Assembly: GCA_022701365.1 (NCBI GenBank)
Contig: JAKUHH010000192.1
Coordinates: forward strand, 129,234 to 193,233
Direction: 5' to 3'
Origin: Mycocentrospora acerina
Taxonomy: Eukaryota > Ascomycota > Dothideomycetes > Pleosporales
DNA: 64,000 nucleotides
Shown here: piece after piece, positions 1 to 10,856 of the stretch
Numbering within the stretch: the first letter of the stretch is position 1
Layout: each line of letters starts with the position of its first letter
Notes under the pieces: model-generated
Database searches by the model: none
Seen by the model: only the letters and a program-made list of their open reading frames with translations
What the model was told of the DNA's origin: nothing
Position numbers and translations under genes: made by a program

Positions 1-1
1 G

Positions 2-538
2 CCCCCGTCTGAAGGCGAAAACGAAGACATTCCCTCGCATATGATGTCTTCGTTCATATCCAACGCCTCGTCTACATGGAACAAGGACGTGGAGCACTCG
101 CATGCGCTAGGCGGCACCTACGACGCAGCAGCCTCGTCTGAAGACGAAGAAGACGATCTCAAGAACCCCGAACTCGAAACCATGGTGACTCTGGTTGGCA
201 ATGTCAAAGATCGCCCCGTCTTCATTGTCGACGACATGATGGACAAGTCGGCGTCGTGGATCGCCGCAGCCGAGACGGTCGTCAAGCGCGGCGGCGCCAC
301 AAAAGTGTACTGCTTTGCCACACACGCCCTCTTTGGCGGTGACTGTCTTGAGGAAATGAGCAAATGCGAATGCATTGCCAAGATTGTCGTTACGAATGCG
401 TTCCCCATTCCTGAGCACAAGCTTGCCCAAGGAAGGGATAAGCTAGTGATTATCAATGTCGACAATCTGCTTGCCGAGGCGATTCGGCGAAACCATCACG
501 GCGAGAGCATGAGTCAACTTTTTATGCATTACGATTAG
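2..538 (+). CDS. Ribose-phosphate pyrophosphokinase family protein (3' end, 5' truncated by window)
   Basis: The frame is open from the first base, so the gene begins outside the window; 178 C-terminal residues are visible. The family makes PRPP from ribose 5-phosphate and ATP in the cytosol for nucleotide, His and Trp synthesis. The C-terminal phosphoribosyltransferase-like fold is clear: VFIVDDMMD, then ATKVYCFATHALF, then VVTNAFPIPE, then a late AEAIRR-HGESMS segment. Two features point to the fungal Prs1/Prs5 subtype. An acidic low-complexity insertion (SSEDEEDD) lies just before the last domain. The PRPP loop reads DDMMDKSASW instead of the classical DDMxDTxGT, suggesting a regulatory or partner subunit rather than a stand-alone catalyst. 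The gene is convergent with the cullin gene downstream. The family is certain; the paralogue assignment is tentative. Confidence 0.9.
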   Translation, partial: PPSEGENEDIPSHMMSSFISNASSTWNKDVEHSHALGGTYDAAASSEDEEDDLKNPELETMVTLVGNVKDRPVFIVDDMMDKSASWIAAAETVVKRGGATKVYCFATHALFGGDCLEEMSKCECIAKIVVTNAFPIPEHKLAQGRDKLVIINVDNLLAEAIRRNHHGESMSQLFMHYD

Positions 539-2358
539 GTTCAACTTTGCTGTTAACTTTGCTGTTAACATGGCGTTGGTATTTTATTTATCAGAGGTGG
601 CGGTGTTTTATGAAGGGGAAAAGTAGTAGATTTGAATCAGCATGCGAGTGAGCATGTAGAAAGAAATGGTGGTGATGGTGGTGACGGTGGAGGAATGAGA
701 GTTGGCAATCCAAATGTACAGCTAGATGGTTAGACGGCCACTTTTTTTTTTCTTCAAAACACGTCAAAACAGGGACTGTCAAGTCTTGCTCTTTCTGAAT
801 ATTGTTTCCATTGAATCTTGTTGCGCAAGTGATGAGTAGACGTGTGAATTGAATTGACTTGGCCTGACTTGAATTAAGTTTAAATTCAGACAAAGATGAA
901 GACGGAGGAGATGGATATGGAGAGAAAAAAAATCCCTTTTCTCCCTTTCTTCAACACCAAACTCCTAGTTATTTTATTCTACCTCACCCAAAAGCTTGCT
1001 GCTCACTGGCAAGAATAATTTTTTTAACCATGAAAGATATCGAAAAAAAAACCAGAGAGAGCGACGACCAACACCACGAACCAAAATTTAGACTTTTTGT
1101 TTTGTTTTGCTTTTTTACGGCCATGTCCATGCTACTGACTAGGAATCTACATTTATAGAGAAACATGGGCAACTTGGGCGAAAAAGAGTATCTAAGACGT
1201 ACAATTAAGAAATAGGGAAGGCGATCGTAGTGGAACAGGAAGAGAGTGGAGTATAAATAAATTAGTGCTGATTAAATAAATAAATAAAATAGTTAGGTTA
1301 TGGGGCGTATAGTCTTTGGAGGAGAATGGAAGAAAGAAAGAGGTATTGTAAGGTAGGGTATTGTAAGAGAGAAGAAGAAGAAGAGAAGGAAAGAATCAAA
1401 GGGCAAGGTTATTTTCTTCTTTGTCCTTTTATATATAAAAAAACCCCTCCCCAATTTACTCTCTCTGTTCCTTCTTTCCATGTTTGATTAATCTCATCTT
1501 TTTTTTTTTTAAATCTTTGTCTTTTTTTTCGTCAATCTTTTCTTCTATCTTCCTACTCATCTACTGAATTAATCTTCTCTATTTTACTTTCCCCCCCCCA
1601 ATTTTTTTTATTAAAAAAAACAAGTGCTATTCATATTCTTGACCTAGCCATACATAGCCTTTTCCATTCATTCATTCATTCATATATAGTTGCATGTCTT
1701 GTATCGTTGTCGTGATATATGGTTATTATCATCATCCTTCTACGTCAGCTAGCTGGAAAGGCGAGAACAAACATTTATATAATTAAAAGAATTAGAATAA
1801 GAATAAGTCACTCGTTTAACATGGAATAATACTATAATTCATTCTAATTTAATAGAACACGGCACAAGACAAGAAAATCAGTAGAGCGAGGAATGAGAAA
1901 TAGATTAATAGATGAATACAGGTGAAGGAAGGTAGGAATGCGTGATTACTACTACTACTACTACTACTACTTTTTTTCAAATAAGTCGTACCTTTTTCTA
2001 CTCCCTCTTTTCCTTCATCATCATCATCGTCATCATCGTCATCTTCATCTCCCTCTTAATCACCCTGTTCGAAAAAAAGAAGAGACACTCGACACAACGT
2101 AATGCATAGTGTTGGAAAGTATGAGAACCCTTGTACACTGTTTCATTTGCATTTCCATTTCCCTTTCTTGGTCTTTCCTTGTCTTTCCTTTCATTCCCTT
2201 CCCTTCCAGTTCCCTCCCGTCTCACCGCACCATAACGCCTATTCACTAAACCAACCAACCAACCAACCGACCAACCACTCGTTACCGGAGCAAGGAGAGG
2301 AAGGAGAAAAATAAGAGTAAGCGCTCAACGTATTACGCCAGACCAACCCACCACCAAC
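539..2358. other. Intergenic region between convergent genes, low-complexity AT-rich
   Basis: About 1.8 kb between two 3' ends with no credible ORF. It holds homopolymer T and A runs (for example 1500-1511), a CATT repeat near 1667-1684, an ACT trinucleotide run at about 1948-1970, a CAT/CGT-rich stretch at 2015-2050 and CCAA repeats at about 2250-2276. It presumably carries both 3' UTRs. Confidence 0.6.
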
Positions 2359-4838
2359 TCATGCCAGATAACCCAACTCATCACCCTCCAAACGCTCCAG
2401 ATACTCCTTCTCTAGCAGAATATCAATACACTTTTTAATGTCGGGGATGCGCGGCATGAAGCGGTTCTTGATTTGCTGAATCGTTTCCGACACAAGCTGT
2501 TGATGCTTCATCTTCTTACGCGACTTCATGATGCGGACAATGGCAGACTATTCGTGCATGTTAGTATTGATCCATCAAATAAACAAACGGATACAAGTGG
2601 CGTCAAAGAAACAGATAGAAATGAAAGAAGAGAAAATACACACCTGCATCAACAGCTTGCGGTCCTCCTCAATCGTCTTGTGCGTATCTTCCGCCTCGGC
2701 CTTTTGCTCAGACTTGATGCCAATGTTGAGGTTCAGCTTCGGCCTCTTGAACTTGAGAGCAGTGTTGACCTTGTACGATGTGCCTGATTCGGCCTTGGCA
2801 CCCTCTGGCACGGCGAGCAGAACCTTTGCCTTGATGCACACACCAAGACTAGGATCAAGTGTCTCTTTGTTGAGCTTCGTGGCCTCGGCCATCTCGTCGT
2901 AGCTAACCGTGTCATTGTCGTTGAAGAGCAGCAGAATAGCCATCTGGTATGTCGACACCTGAAGAGTCAGGGGTGTCTTCAGTCCAGTAACCTTTGCATA
3001 GTTGGCCCGCATCTCACCCTTGCAGAGTTGCCATAGCCACGTCAGCTTGCGGCCCTGGTGCTTGTGGTTGTAGAAGCGGGCGAAGCGGTCGTACGTCTTG
3101 ACAATTTGTTGGGGCGGGGTGAATGGCGTTGTGGGTGGGTTTAGCGGCCAGAAACCGGTACCGAGGATATGGTAGTATGCATCGACTTGTGCCTTGACAT
3201 CCGCCTCGTCGGCGCCCAGGTTGGCCGACCAGTCCTTGTAGGCAGTGTTGAGGTCCTTTGAGATTTGCATATCCTGAAACATGCGCTGGAGCTTGTTGGT
3301 GTACTCGAAACCGCAGGCTTCCTTCAGCTTCGAAATCATGCTTGTCTCGGCATCGTCAGACGCCGACGTGCTCTGCACCAGACGCTTGGCCAGCATACGC
3401 GAGTAGAACTTCTGGAAGACGTCCTTGTCCTCAATGTACTTGAAGACGGTCATGATCTGCGACAACGACTTTTCCATGTCATCCTCCTCCAGCCCCTTGA
3501 CAGTCGACTTCTTCAGCAGCGTATCCGTGTACTTTGCGAGGAGTTCCGGCGACTTGTTCGAGCCCGACTTGCAGATCTTGTTCCGGTTGACAAACTCCCT
3601 GCACGCATTGTCCAAAGATCGAACAAATTCCGACTCGCCGCTGAAAGCCTTGTTGACGAGGTCCGCGTACTTGGTGTGAACATCGAGAAGGGCGCTCACG
3701 TACAGCTTGGGCTCCAAGCTCTCGCCCTCCTGAGCAATCTTTTCAACAGCCGCCAGACCCGCCTTCCTAACGTGAGCCTCGAACCGGTTGCGGAGGGGAT
3801 CCAGGCCCTCGGGAATGCGGGCAAGCAGCTTGTACATCCGGCCAAGGTCCTCCTCTTTGTCGTGATCGAGCAGAATCTGAAACTCTTCCCTTAGCGCCTG
3901 CGAATGGGCTGTGATGAGTGCGTGTTCGCAACAGCGCATCAGCGGAGACATGATTTCGCCGAGCAGATAGAGTGGAACACGCTCCTTTTCTTCCTCTAGA
4001 CGGGCCTCTGCCTTCTTCATGTACTCGACAACACTGTTCTCGGCGAGGAATTGCTTCGACTCATTCTCGTAGTACTGCGAGGTGGCGGTCAGGAATGGTG
4101 TCTCGAAAAACTCCTTGTAGACGTCCAGCGTCGACTTTGAGCTGTCAGCCTCGTCCAGGCCAAGCGAGACAAACGAGTCGACGACCGACTTGATGTGCGA
4201 CTGCTCAATCGTCTCGCCGTTGCGCTGCTTCTCGACGAGCTTGAGCACGGAGCGCATGACGCTCTCCTGTGTGCCGACAAACATGTCCTCCTTCCAGCGC
4301 ACCAGGTGCAGCGTGTAGATGTCGTAGATGTTCTTCTTGCCCTCGTCCATTTCGCGCTTCACCCAATGCCGGTTCAGGTAGCGGAAGAGATGGTTGTTGT
4401 ACGTGCCTGCCGTCGTGTACCGGTTCCACTCCTTGATGTAGAATGTTAGCAGGGCCTCGTCTACATGCTCGCGCGACTGTGTCTGTACGCCCTGCAGATG
4501 CGTCTTGAGGTATTCAATCAGGTGCTGGTAGAGATCCTCGCCGAGGAGGTGCGCGCCTCCTCGGTTGTGGGTTGCGGCAAACGACGAGCCTGCCACGGCC
4601 TTTTGGGCTGTGCAGAAGTTGTGGATTGCCGTGTACAAGCCCATGTATGTCTTCATGTCCATGCCGCCGCGGAGGTTGGTCATGATCTTGTCGACGCCAG
4701 CCTCGAGGTATTTCCATCTGCAGACACATGTCAGCGGCGCCGTCTCACCTGGACGTCGAGCGTCTCGGATGGGGCTTGCAGTACTCACGTGGCGTTGACA
4801 TCGTCCTTTGCGGGGACGGGCGGCATCGCGGAGGCCAT
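2359..4838 (-). CDS. Cullin-1 (Cdc53-type SCF ubiquitin ligase scaffold)
   Basis: Model: complement(2359..2547, 2644..4717, 4789..4838), 770 aa. It is the SCF E3 scaffold, holding Skp1/F-box adaptors at its N-terminus and the RING protein Rbx1 at its C-terminus, in nucleus and cytosol. The N-terminal helical cullin repeats begin with WKYLEAGVDKIM and the residues around TYMGLYTAIHNFCT typical of CUL1. The cullin homology domain includes DKDVFQKFYSRMLAKRLV. The last exon encodes the winged-helix tail with IVRIMKSRKK, whose first Lys (about residue 716) is the expected neddylation site, and ends ERLEGDELGYLA. Both introns have GT..AG borders. Without the 3' intron the frame would lose the neddylation segment. 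The start was chosen for its GCCATGG context. Length matches fungal CUL1 (about 760-775 aa). Confidence 0.95.
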
Positions 4839-5831
4839 GGCGGGCTGTTGTGGCGGAGGAGGTGGAGGTGGAGGTGGCTCTGCTTCTGTCGCGTGCCTTG
4901 CTAGGCCTTTTGCGAGCTTCTTTCTCACACTTGCAAATGCTATTTCGGCGTGCAGGATGTCGTCGCAGCAGCAGCCCTGTTTGGGTCGCAGCGAGCGGTG
5001 TGGGTGGGGGGGTGAGACGTGGTCGAGCAGCGCAGCGCAGCGCAGAGTGGAGGCGATGGTTGGTAAGAAGAGGGTCTCTGATGCAATAGCGCGGGCCGTG
5101 TGTTTATAAACCCTCAGCGCTTTGTCCACAACTATCGCGCTCCGTGTCTAGACAAGTCCGGTCGCGCTTGGAGGGGAGAGAGTAGGCAAGGAAAGAGTCA
5201 CGGCGACGGTGAAGCCGCGAAGTGGAGGAGCGGCGGGCTTTGAACCACCTACGCCCATGGTTCAGGCATCCATGGACCTAAAAGCTTGGCTGCTGCGGAC
5301 CCCCATTCACGTCTCTCTGGGGGTTTAGGCTTGCATTTATTGACTGTGACTGTGGATTTGGGTGCAGTCTTGAAGCTTCCTTGAGTTTCTCTGTTGGGCA
5401 CGCTGATCAGAGTCTCATGCGACCAACACAAGGCCCAACCTGGCAGTCTCCTAGGATGTGGCGCATCGTCGTGCCCCTCCACAGAAACACGGTACTCCTC
5501 CGCATTGGTAGCATTTAGCTGCCTTGTCGACAACCACCCCAACAACCTGCTCGACTTGATTAGGAGAGATTTCTAGCATGACGATCTGTTTCTTTACAAT
5601 GTGAAGAATCTCTGCTAATCTAAAATGTGAAGAATATCTGATGACCCAAGACACAAAAGGAGCAAATGGTTGTAAAGTCGTTTGTACGGGTCATATCTAC
5701 ATATATATATATACAGTACATGTCTTATACACTTTTCTACACAGTGCCGTCTATCCCATCTTGCCGGTGGTATCATTCAATCATCCATCCAAACATCCAA
5801 ACATCCATTCAAACGTCATCATTAATCAACA
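4839..5831. other. Intergenic region upstream of the cullin gene
   Basis: About 1 kb without a convincing gene. It should hold the cullin promoter and the 3' UTR of the K+/H+ exchange gene. A palindromic GTTTATAAAC lies at about 5101-5110, 260 bp upstream of the cullin start, and an AT dinucleotide run at about 5700-5713. A GC-richer piece (5220-5330) has short ORFs but no recognisable domain. Confidence 0.5.
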
Positions 5832-6870
5832 TCACCTATCCCGCCTTTCCTGCACGCCCACTTTCCCTTGAGCCTTTTGGACAATCTCCTCCTTCATCGT
5901 CTCAAACACACCTTCCATGCCTTTCTTCTCTACGCGCTTCTCCACTCTCCCCTCCTGGTCCTTTTTCTCCTTGGCAGTTCCATTGATTGAATCCTCTACC
6001 TGTGACACGGCACGCTCAATCTCGACTTGCATGTCTGGCAGATCAAACTTCTCGGCGATGAGCTTGGCGTTCCAGTGCTGCAGGAGCATTGTGTCGGGCG
6101 TGTCAGGCGTGCGCTGTGTGACGTCACGGGCGGTAGACTCGCATTCCTTGGGAGAAGGGACTGGGGCAGAGAGGGCGAGGGCACGCGTGGGGTGCATGAG
6201 ACCAGCAGTGTAGAGGGCGTCGAGGACGGGCGAGGGAGCAGGTTTGGGGACGTTGTGCTTGAGCAGGAATTGGAGATGTCGGGAGCCAGTGAGCGCTGCG
6301 ACTGTTAGTATGTGGTTGACGAGATTGGGCTGTGGGGAGGGAGGATGCGAGGGTGGACAAACCTTTCCAGTGTGAGAACGCCCGGTACAAGACGTAGAAG
6401 AAGGGCAGATTGGGCACAATGGGGACCAGCATAAAGGGCGCGGTGAAGGGCATAATCACCACGCTCCAGATGAGCTTGCTGCGATGCATGCCTTGTCTCT
6501 CGCGCGCCAGCTTCTCCAACAGCCCCCTCACATGGCCCTCGTCGAGGTACTTGCCAGGGAACACGACCTCGAGTTTCTCGGATCCTTTGCCCTCAGCAAT
6601 GGCCTGCTTGCGCGCCGCCGTCAGGGCGGGCATGGTCCTGAGCCCCCATTCCTCGTAGGGAATGCGCTTGAGCAGCTGGTTGCCGTAGTGGGTCGTCTTT
6701 GCCTTCCAGTTCCAGGTGGACTTTGTGTCCTTTTCCCAGGCGGACCAGGTCGAGTCTGCCTTGATGGTGATCTTGTCGAGCAGCGAGCGGTCGGCGGGCG
6801 CCTTTTCGTGCAGCTTTTCGCAGTAGAGCAGCGAGCGGCGCGTGGAGATGGGCAGCAGGAAGAGGCGCAT
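5832..6870 (-). CDS. Mitochondrial K+/H+ exchange-related protein (Mit_KHE1 family)
   Basis: Model: complement(5832..6295, 6363..6870), 323 aa, one 67 nt intron with a TACTAAC branch site. The family (yeast YDL183C type) is an inner mitochondrial membrane protein linked to K+/H+ exchange and matrix volume control. Sequence support: the N-terminus MRLFLLPISTRR is basic and import-compatible; a conserved TWxxWE and NWKAK segment lies near residues 40-60; a hydrophobic hairpin at about 134-168 reads LIWSVVIMPFTAPFMLVPIV then NLPFFYVLYRAFSHWKA, typical of the family. The C-terminal third is charged and helical. The start ATG sits 615 bp from the divergently transcribed SRF1-like gene. The exact biochemical role of the family is not settled. 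Confidence 0.88.
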
Positions 6871-7485
6871 GGTCAGGGGCAGGGGCAGGGGCAGGGCCGG
6901 TCTCTCGAGGGAAAGCGAGGGCGCGACATTGTTTTATCCAGCGTCGCCCATGTTCCAGAGCGGGCGGGCGGGCTAGTCGAGGGCATGACGTTGTGTGGCG
7001 TGGCTGAGTTGTGGCGAGCAGGTGTGGCGCTGAGTGGGCCGCGATTCGCTGGCAGGGGCGCCATCATGGCTGTGCGGCCAAGTCGAGATGCGATTGGCGG
7101 GCGGGCGAGGGCAGGGATGCTGGTGGCCCGTCGACGGCCAGCCCTGCTCGAGCAATTTCCCCAGCGTCGTGCCCGGCCTGACGCCTCGACGACGTCTCTC
7201 CAGACAGACCTCGCGTGCCCCTCGACCCGTCCCCTCCCTTTGGCCTCCCCGCCGGCATGCTGTGTGCACGCGTCGTGTACTTTGCCCCCACCTAATTGCT
7301 TCTGCCGCCGCCGTCGTTGTCGTCGCCGTGTCTGCTGCCGCTGCTGCTGCTGCCGCTGCTACTGCCGCTGCTACTGCCGCCAAGCTGGGCTGCTGACGCG
7401 CGACGTTTGGGGCCATCCTCGCCGCGCCCGCAACCGCAACAGGGGCCTGCCTCGACGCCCTCGCTCCTGCCCTCGCCACGGCGAC
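6871..7485. promoter_or_regulatory. Divergent promoter region (K+/H+ exchange gene / SRF1-like gene)
   Basis: 615 bp between two divergent start codons. It opens with a G-rich array at 6875-6897 (GGGGCA units) directly next to the left start codon. It ends with a run of GCC/GCT trinucleotides (about 7303-7382) on the SRF1 side, probably in its 5' leader. No TATA box is apparent. Confidence 0.6.
6875..6897 (+). repeat. G-rich tandem array with quadruplex potential
   Basis: Four runs of three to four G separated by CA (GGGGCAGGGGCAGGGGCAGGG) begin 5 bases outside the ATG of the K+/H+ exchange gene. They lie in the template of its 5' leader, so the mRNA leader would be C-rich. This satisfies the simple G3+N1-7 quadruplex rule. 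Confidence 0.7.
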
Positions 7486-8945
7486 ATGGCCGAGCCCAGA
7501 AAGAGCGACAATGGCACGGCCTTTTTGTTTCCACCGCCCAGCGCGGCCAACTCGCACCTGCTGCCCTCGCCCATGCCGCCGCCAACCGCCTCGTCCATAG
7601 CCTCCCAGCGGCCCCAGTCGAGAATCAGCAGCGTCCTCTCGGCCACGTCGCGCGACGACCCCGACAGCTCTGCAGGCAGGAAGCACTCGGTCTCGAGCAC
7701 CCCGCGCACCCTGGCGTCGTCAAAGGCCAGCACCAGTGCGGACACCAGGGAGAGGCAGCGAGCCGCCAGGTCTCTGCCCCGTAAGACACTCTTCTATTTA
7801 CTCATTCACCCACTCACCCACTCACCTTCCTTCCTGATTCACTCACTCACCCACTCGCCTTCCTTCCTGATTCACTTACTCCACTCACGCACCTTCCTTC
7901 CTGATTCACTTACTCCACTCACTCACTCCACTCACTCACTCCACTCACTCACCCACCCACCCACTCACACTCCCCAGCCTGGGTCCAGACCGCCGACGAA
8001 GACGAAAATGCCGACGCCACCTCACTACTCCTCCCGCGCACGCCCACATCAATCCGCCCAGCCTCCCACAACTACATGCCCACCCCAAAGTCAAACGTCC
8101 CTGGCCGCCGCTTCGACCACGCCCGCGAAGGCGCCCCCGTCACCCTCACTACTCCCGTCACCGACAGCGCCACCAAATGGGCCCAGTTCGCAAAGGCCTC
8201 GCAGTTCGACTCGCTCGACCGCCCCATCTCGTCACGCGGCCAGATTGTCGACGATGCCTGGATGGCCGAGAACATGCCAGATCTCGAGAAGCCCTGGGAG
8301 CCCATTGAGCAGGACGACGCAGAAGAGAAGCTCATGGGCTTCTGGCTGTTCAATCCCACAAAACGCCGCCGCAAGGTTGTCCGATGGCATAAGACTATCA
8401 TGAACCATCCCATGGTACCCGCCATGATCCGCATGGTCGTCCTTACCTTTAGCATCCTCGCCCTCTCCCTCGCCGGCGCCATCCTCCACAAGTCCGACCC
8501 TGCTAGCTGTGAGAAGAACGCCTCGACATGGATGGCCATTATCATCGACGTCGTCGCCGTCCTCTACACCGTCTACATCACCTACGACGAGTACACATCA
8601 AAACCTTTGGGCTTGCGCTCTCACAATGCAAAAATGAGCCTCATCTTCCTTGACCTTGCCTTTATCGTATTTGAGAGCGCCAACCTCAGCTTGGCATTCC
8701 AGGCCCTGACAGACGACACGTGGGCGTGCCAGGAGTCCCAGCAAAACAAGACATCATGCCCATATACACAAAGCATCTGCACCCGACAAAAGGCGTTGGT
8801 TGCTACACTGTTGATTGCACTGGTGGCCTGGCTGGGTACATTTACCATTAGCACGTTGAGGTGAGTTTTTGGAGAGTTTTTGACTTTGTATTGAATGGCT
8901 GACTGACTAACGCAAATTAGGTTGATTCACCGTGTAGCCAGGTAG
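7486..8945 (+). CDS. SRF1-like regulator of phospholipase D
   Basis: Model: join(7486..7780, 7978..8860, 8921..8945), 400 aa. Fungal Srf1 proteins are polytopic membrane proteins that regulate Spo14-type phospholipase D. The N-terminal ~200 residues are Ser/Pro/Thr-rich and disordered. A conserved block follows (KWAQFAKASQFDSLDRPISS, then EKPWEPIEQ and LMGFWLFNPTKRRR). Four hydrophobic segments lie at about 243-265, 283-300, 315-337 and 371-393. The first intron is 197 nt and carries a CT-rich minisatellite. The second (60 nt, branch GACTAAC) moves the end from STLR-stop to STLRLIHRVAR, which fits the family's basic C-terminus better. Frames close exactly. The start codon lies within GACATGGCC. 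Confidence 0.85.
7795..7970 (+). repeat. CT-rich minisatellite inside SRF1 intron 1
   Basis: Imperfect tandem copies of a unit like CTTCCTTCCTGATTCACT(C/T)ACTC, mixed with CACTCACC tetranucleotides. TTCCTTCCTGATTCA is seen three times (about 7827, 7859 and 7893). The array occupies most of the 197 nt intron and runs into its polypyrimidine tract. Confidence 0.85.
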
Positions 8946-9463
8946 CTTGTTCTTACCTGTCGTCTTACCTTTTCGCTCCCTAGTACTGATTCCCTAACCA
9001 CACGTTATCCACATCTTCTAAACTAACCGTCATCACACTAATCCGAGTCTTTTCTTCCTCGCCCAGATTCGATAAATCTCCTGTTCGTATATCTATTCTT
9101 TTACCTGTTTGTAACAAGTTGCTTTTCCGCTCGAAGTCGAGGTCGATATGGAGATTGCGTTAGTTATTTTGGCGTGGCATGGCATGGCATGGCATAACAC
9201 GGCATAGTTTGGCGTTGGTCCGTTTGTTTCAATCATTTGCTTGTTTTCCAGTTTGTTTGTTGGATTGTAGGACTGTGGGATACCCCCTTGTTCCATCTTG
9301 GGTTTTTTGTTTTGTTTTGTTTTGGGTTTGTTTGGCCTGGTTTGGTTTAGTTTGATTGTTTTATTACGGCTTGTTCCTTTTGTTTTTGATAGATCGAGGG
9401 TGGTTGGAGAGTGAAGTGATGGTGGAAGTTGATGGGGTAGTAGTAAGAATGAAAGAATGAAAG

Positions 9464-9464
9464 A

Positions 9465-9498
<34 letters not shown>
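9464..9498 (+). repeat. GT/GA microsatellite
   Basis: GTGTGTGTGTG followed by an uninterrupted GA run, in an intergenic region. Confidence 0.9.
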
Positions 9499-10142
9499 GG
9501 AAAGGAGTAAAGAACGAAGAGAGAAAGATCGAAAACATGAATTGAAACAATTTGAAAATGCTTGTTGTAATTGGTGATTGGTGATGTGTTTCTTGTGTGT
9601 GCTTGTTGCTCTCATGGCATTACAGCTGCTCGTTGAGGATGACTAGAGTATGAAGCTATTTATTTCTACTCGGGAAAATGCCCATTGATTATCCCCTCCT
9701 TTCTGGTTGGTTAATAGGTTGGCTGGCTGGCCAATGGAGTGCAGCAAAGCCATGGGTCTGACGAGAACTAGCTGGACAGTGTCAATGAAGTAGGTGTTAC
9801 AAGTGCTGTTGTGAGTACTCTTTTATTTTTCAGATCGATCATCATGGTCCCCCCCCCTCCTTTCCTAAATATCAAGCCATGTCTCTACCGCTTTTGCATG
9901 CCTTTTTAAAATGTAAAGTGACCCACTATTTTTGTCGAGGACATGACGTCCAAACAAAGAAAGAGAGAGAGAGAGAGAGAGCCGTCGGGTGACTAACTAA
10001 CAGTCACGATTACGGTCACAATCAGAAATCTGGTGGAAATTGACGCCCTAAATCATCGATTCATCATCATCTTCTATCTATCTATCATATGCATATACCA
10101 GTGGTGGAGACTCGTCTGCTTAAGCTTCCTTCGATACAATCG

Positions 10143-10178
10143 CCTCCCCCACCCCCCCCCCCCCCCCCCCCCCCCCCG
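10143..10178 (+). repeat. Near-pure poly-C tract
   Basis: CTCCCCCACCCC followed by roughly 27 uninterrupted C residues. Long C homopolymers are rare in fungal nuclear DNA and prone to length error in sequencing. The complementary strand is quadruplex-competent. Confidence 0.9.
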
Positions 10179-10856
10179 GAGCTTATGTGGATCCCCGTAT
10201 TACCCAGGATTTGCGGGACCCTTGCACATCATGTCGTTTTCCTGGGATACCTAGATTCCTAGCGTGATTTTTAATCGTGCCATGCGATATACGCTTCGTC
10301 CGTGTGAGGGGTGTGGCTATTTTTTTTTTGGAGGATGGGGGGTAACGAGCGAGGGAGTAGTTTAGTTGTCTTGAGTTTAGTCTCACTGGTAATACGATTT
10401 CCGTTGCTGGATGAATGGGGTTCTGCTTGGTTCTTGTCAAGTAGATGCTGGACGGATGGGTGAGTTGTTATTGTTGTTGTCGTTGTTGTGTGTAAGGTTG
10501 TGTTGAAGCCATGTGGGTGAGGTTTTGTTAATAAAACAATCAACCATACAAACACAGGAATAAACATTGTCACAATCTAGCAATATAGCATCCAAATCGA
10601 ACTTGGGAAATTGTATAAAATTTCAAAATGTAATTGTAAAGTAAGAAAAGGAAAGAAAAACGCCATATGTACACAGACTTTGCCCATGTCGATCCATTGC
10701 ATTCCATGAAAACTTGATCCAGAAACGCCGTTACATTCCCACTTCAACACTATTGCATTGCCAGGAATTTTGGAAAAAAATAACAAACTTATCCGCTAGA
10801 AATATCTTTTCTTGCTCTTCAACATGAACAACACCATCAAGGAGGAGTTCAAACAA

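Larger units (their letters stand above)
8946..10856. other. Intergenic region between convergent genes with many simple repeats
   Basis: About 1.9 kb with no supported gene. It contains GGCAT pentamers (about 9171-9196), TTTTG runs (about 9300-9330), GT/GA dinucleotide runs (about 9464-9498), a GA run (about 9963-9981) and a long C homopolymer (about 10152-10178). ORFs here are repeat translations. Confidence 0.6.

Noticed and set aside
5230..5300. Possible tRNA with a GGTTCAAAGCC B-box on the minus strand
   Set aside because: T-stem positions do not pair and no acceptor stem or clear A-box was found.
6484..7485. Long plus-strand ORF running from 6484 into the SRF1-like gene
   Set aside because: It lies antisense to the K+/H+ exchange gene and through repeat-rich promoter DNA; only the part from 7486 has family similarity.
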